Part shown: in pieces, positions 37,356-37,819 of the stretch
How positions within the stretch are numbered: position 1 is the first letter of the stretch
Layout of the letters: each line of letters opens with the position of its first letter
DNA from: Chara braunii
Lineage: Eukaryota; Streptophyta; Charophyceae; Charales; Characeae
NCBI GenBank assembly: GCA_003427395.1
Contig: BFEA01000304.1
Location: 205,456 to 243,274 of the forward strand
Direction of reading: 5' to 3'
Length of the DNA stretch: 37,819 bases
Program-made: the position numbers and the translations under genes
The notes under the pieces: generated by a model
What the model was told of the DNA's origin: nothing
Seen by the model: only the letters and a program-made list of their open reading frames with translations
Database searches by the model: none

Positions 37356-37819
37356 GCCGGAAAACATTTCGGGGCCAAAAAAACAGTTTTTTACTCTGAA
37401 TTTGTTTTTGCGAGTTCTCTATGATGTAACCTACAAGCCTATAAATTTTGAAGCCATTCTACTCAGCCAAAAAAACATTAAAAATCGTCAAAGATGGGGG
37501 TGTCAAAACGTGCTCGCCCACTCACTATTTTGTTTTTTTTCACTTTTAACTTTTTTTTTTCACTTTATTTCGGGGCCTAAACAATTTTATTATTTTTTGA
37601 AAAACTTTTTAGTGAGTTATTGATTATGTAAACTACAAATATATAAATTTTCAGGGCATTTGTCAATGCCAAAAAATAATTAAAAATCGGCAAAGATGCG
37701 GTGTCGAAAAGGTGTTCGCACACTCACTCATTTTAATTATTTTATTTTATTTTTCTTATTTTTATCATACTATTTATTTTCTGTATTTGATTTTGAATTC
37801 AAATTTGGTAAAGAATTTG
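37356..37819. repeat. Roughly 400-bp repeat, copy 2 (two related halves)
   Basis: CCCGCCGGAAAACATTTCGG, GAGTTCTCTATGATG and AAATCGTCAAAGATG match copy 1 in order. The second half near 37610-37720 matches the second half of copy 1. The window ends inside this copy. Confidence 0.75.

Overview
This is a eukaryotic nuclear window, most likely from a streptophyte plant or charophyte alga. It is dominated by small mobile elements, simple repeats and satellites, with one convincing protein-coding gene. The plant assignment rests on a CDCA7-type zinc-finger protein with plant-style accessory motifs (26136-27254, minus strand) and on a U6 snRNA-like retrocopy. A decayed Ty3/gypsy-like gag at about 16.4-17.7 kb resembles, from memory, gag proteins abundant in Chara braunii. 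Chara is my best guess, but it is an inference. Two sequencing gaps (14494-15160 and 27325-27371) sit in microsatellites, as in a draft short-read assembly.

Layout. 0-3.5 kb: a retroposon 3' end, a long-armed foldback element with hairpins in its loop, a 581-bp terminal-inverted-repeat (TIR) element with a TTA target duplication, and isolated ends of a TTAA-flanked TIR family. 3.5-9 kb: microsatellites and sequence without recognisable genes. 9.0-9.6 kb: a decayed LINE reverse transcriptase. 10.9-11.6 kb: a hairpin and a U6 retropseudogene with 21-bp target duplications. 12-15 kb: unrecognised sequence, local duplications and the large gap. 16-18 kb: gag-protease remains interrupted by an inverted duplication. 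18.4-24.1 kb: a nested cluster of TTAA-family and GGGCC-family TIR elements, tRNA-derived SINEs and a foldback element. 24.2-26.1 kb: minisatellites and GAA/GAG repeats. 26.1-27.9 kb: the CDCA7-like gene and its upstream region. 28-33.4 kb: direct repeats, SINEs, four GGGCC/CAT-type TIR elements or relatives, and two more TTAA-family elements. 33.5-37.8 kb: an AT-rich segment with a 230-bp tandem repeat, a roughly 400-bp repeat made of two related halves, and a block packed with CCGAACG/CGTTCGG motifs.

The most interesting material is the mobile-element ecology. (1) A family with TIRs like TTAAACCACCAGTAC, always ending at TTAA or a near match, has at least eight recognisable members from 121 to 861 bp. 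(2) A second family has TIRs like GGGCCTCGCCACACC and 3-bp target duplications; each member carries its own iterated internal 8-9-mer that also forms the inner end of its TIR. (3) Several insertions of about 20-33 bp consist almost only of an A- or T-rich tract between direct repeats, as if only a retroposon tail had been inserted. Members of these groups are nested in one another, giving a relative order of insertion. The CDCA7 family works with the HELLS/DDM1 remodeller in DNA methylation maintenance, so the one gene here belongs to the machinery that normally silences such elements; that link is context, not evidence of local interaction.
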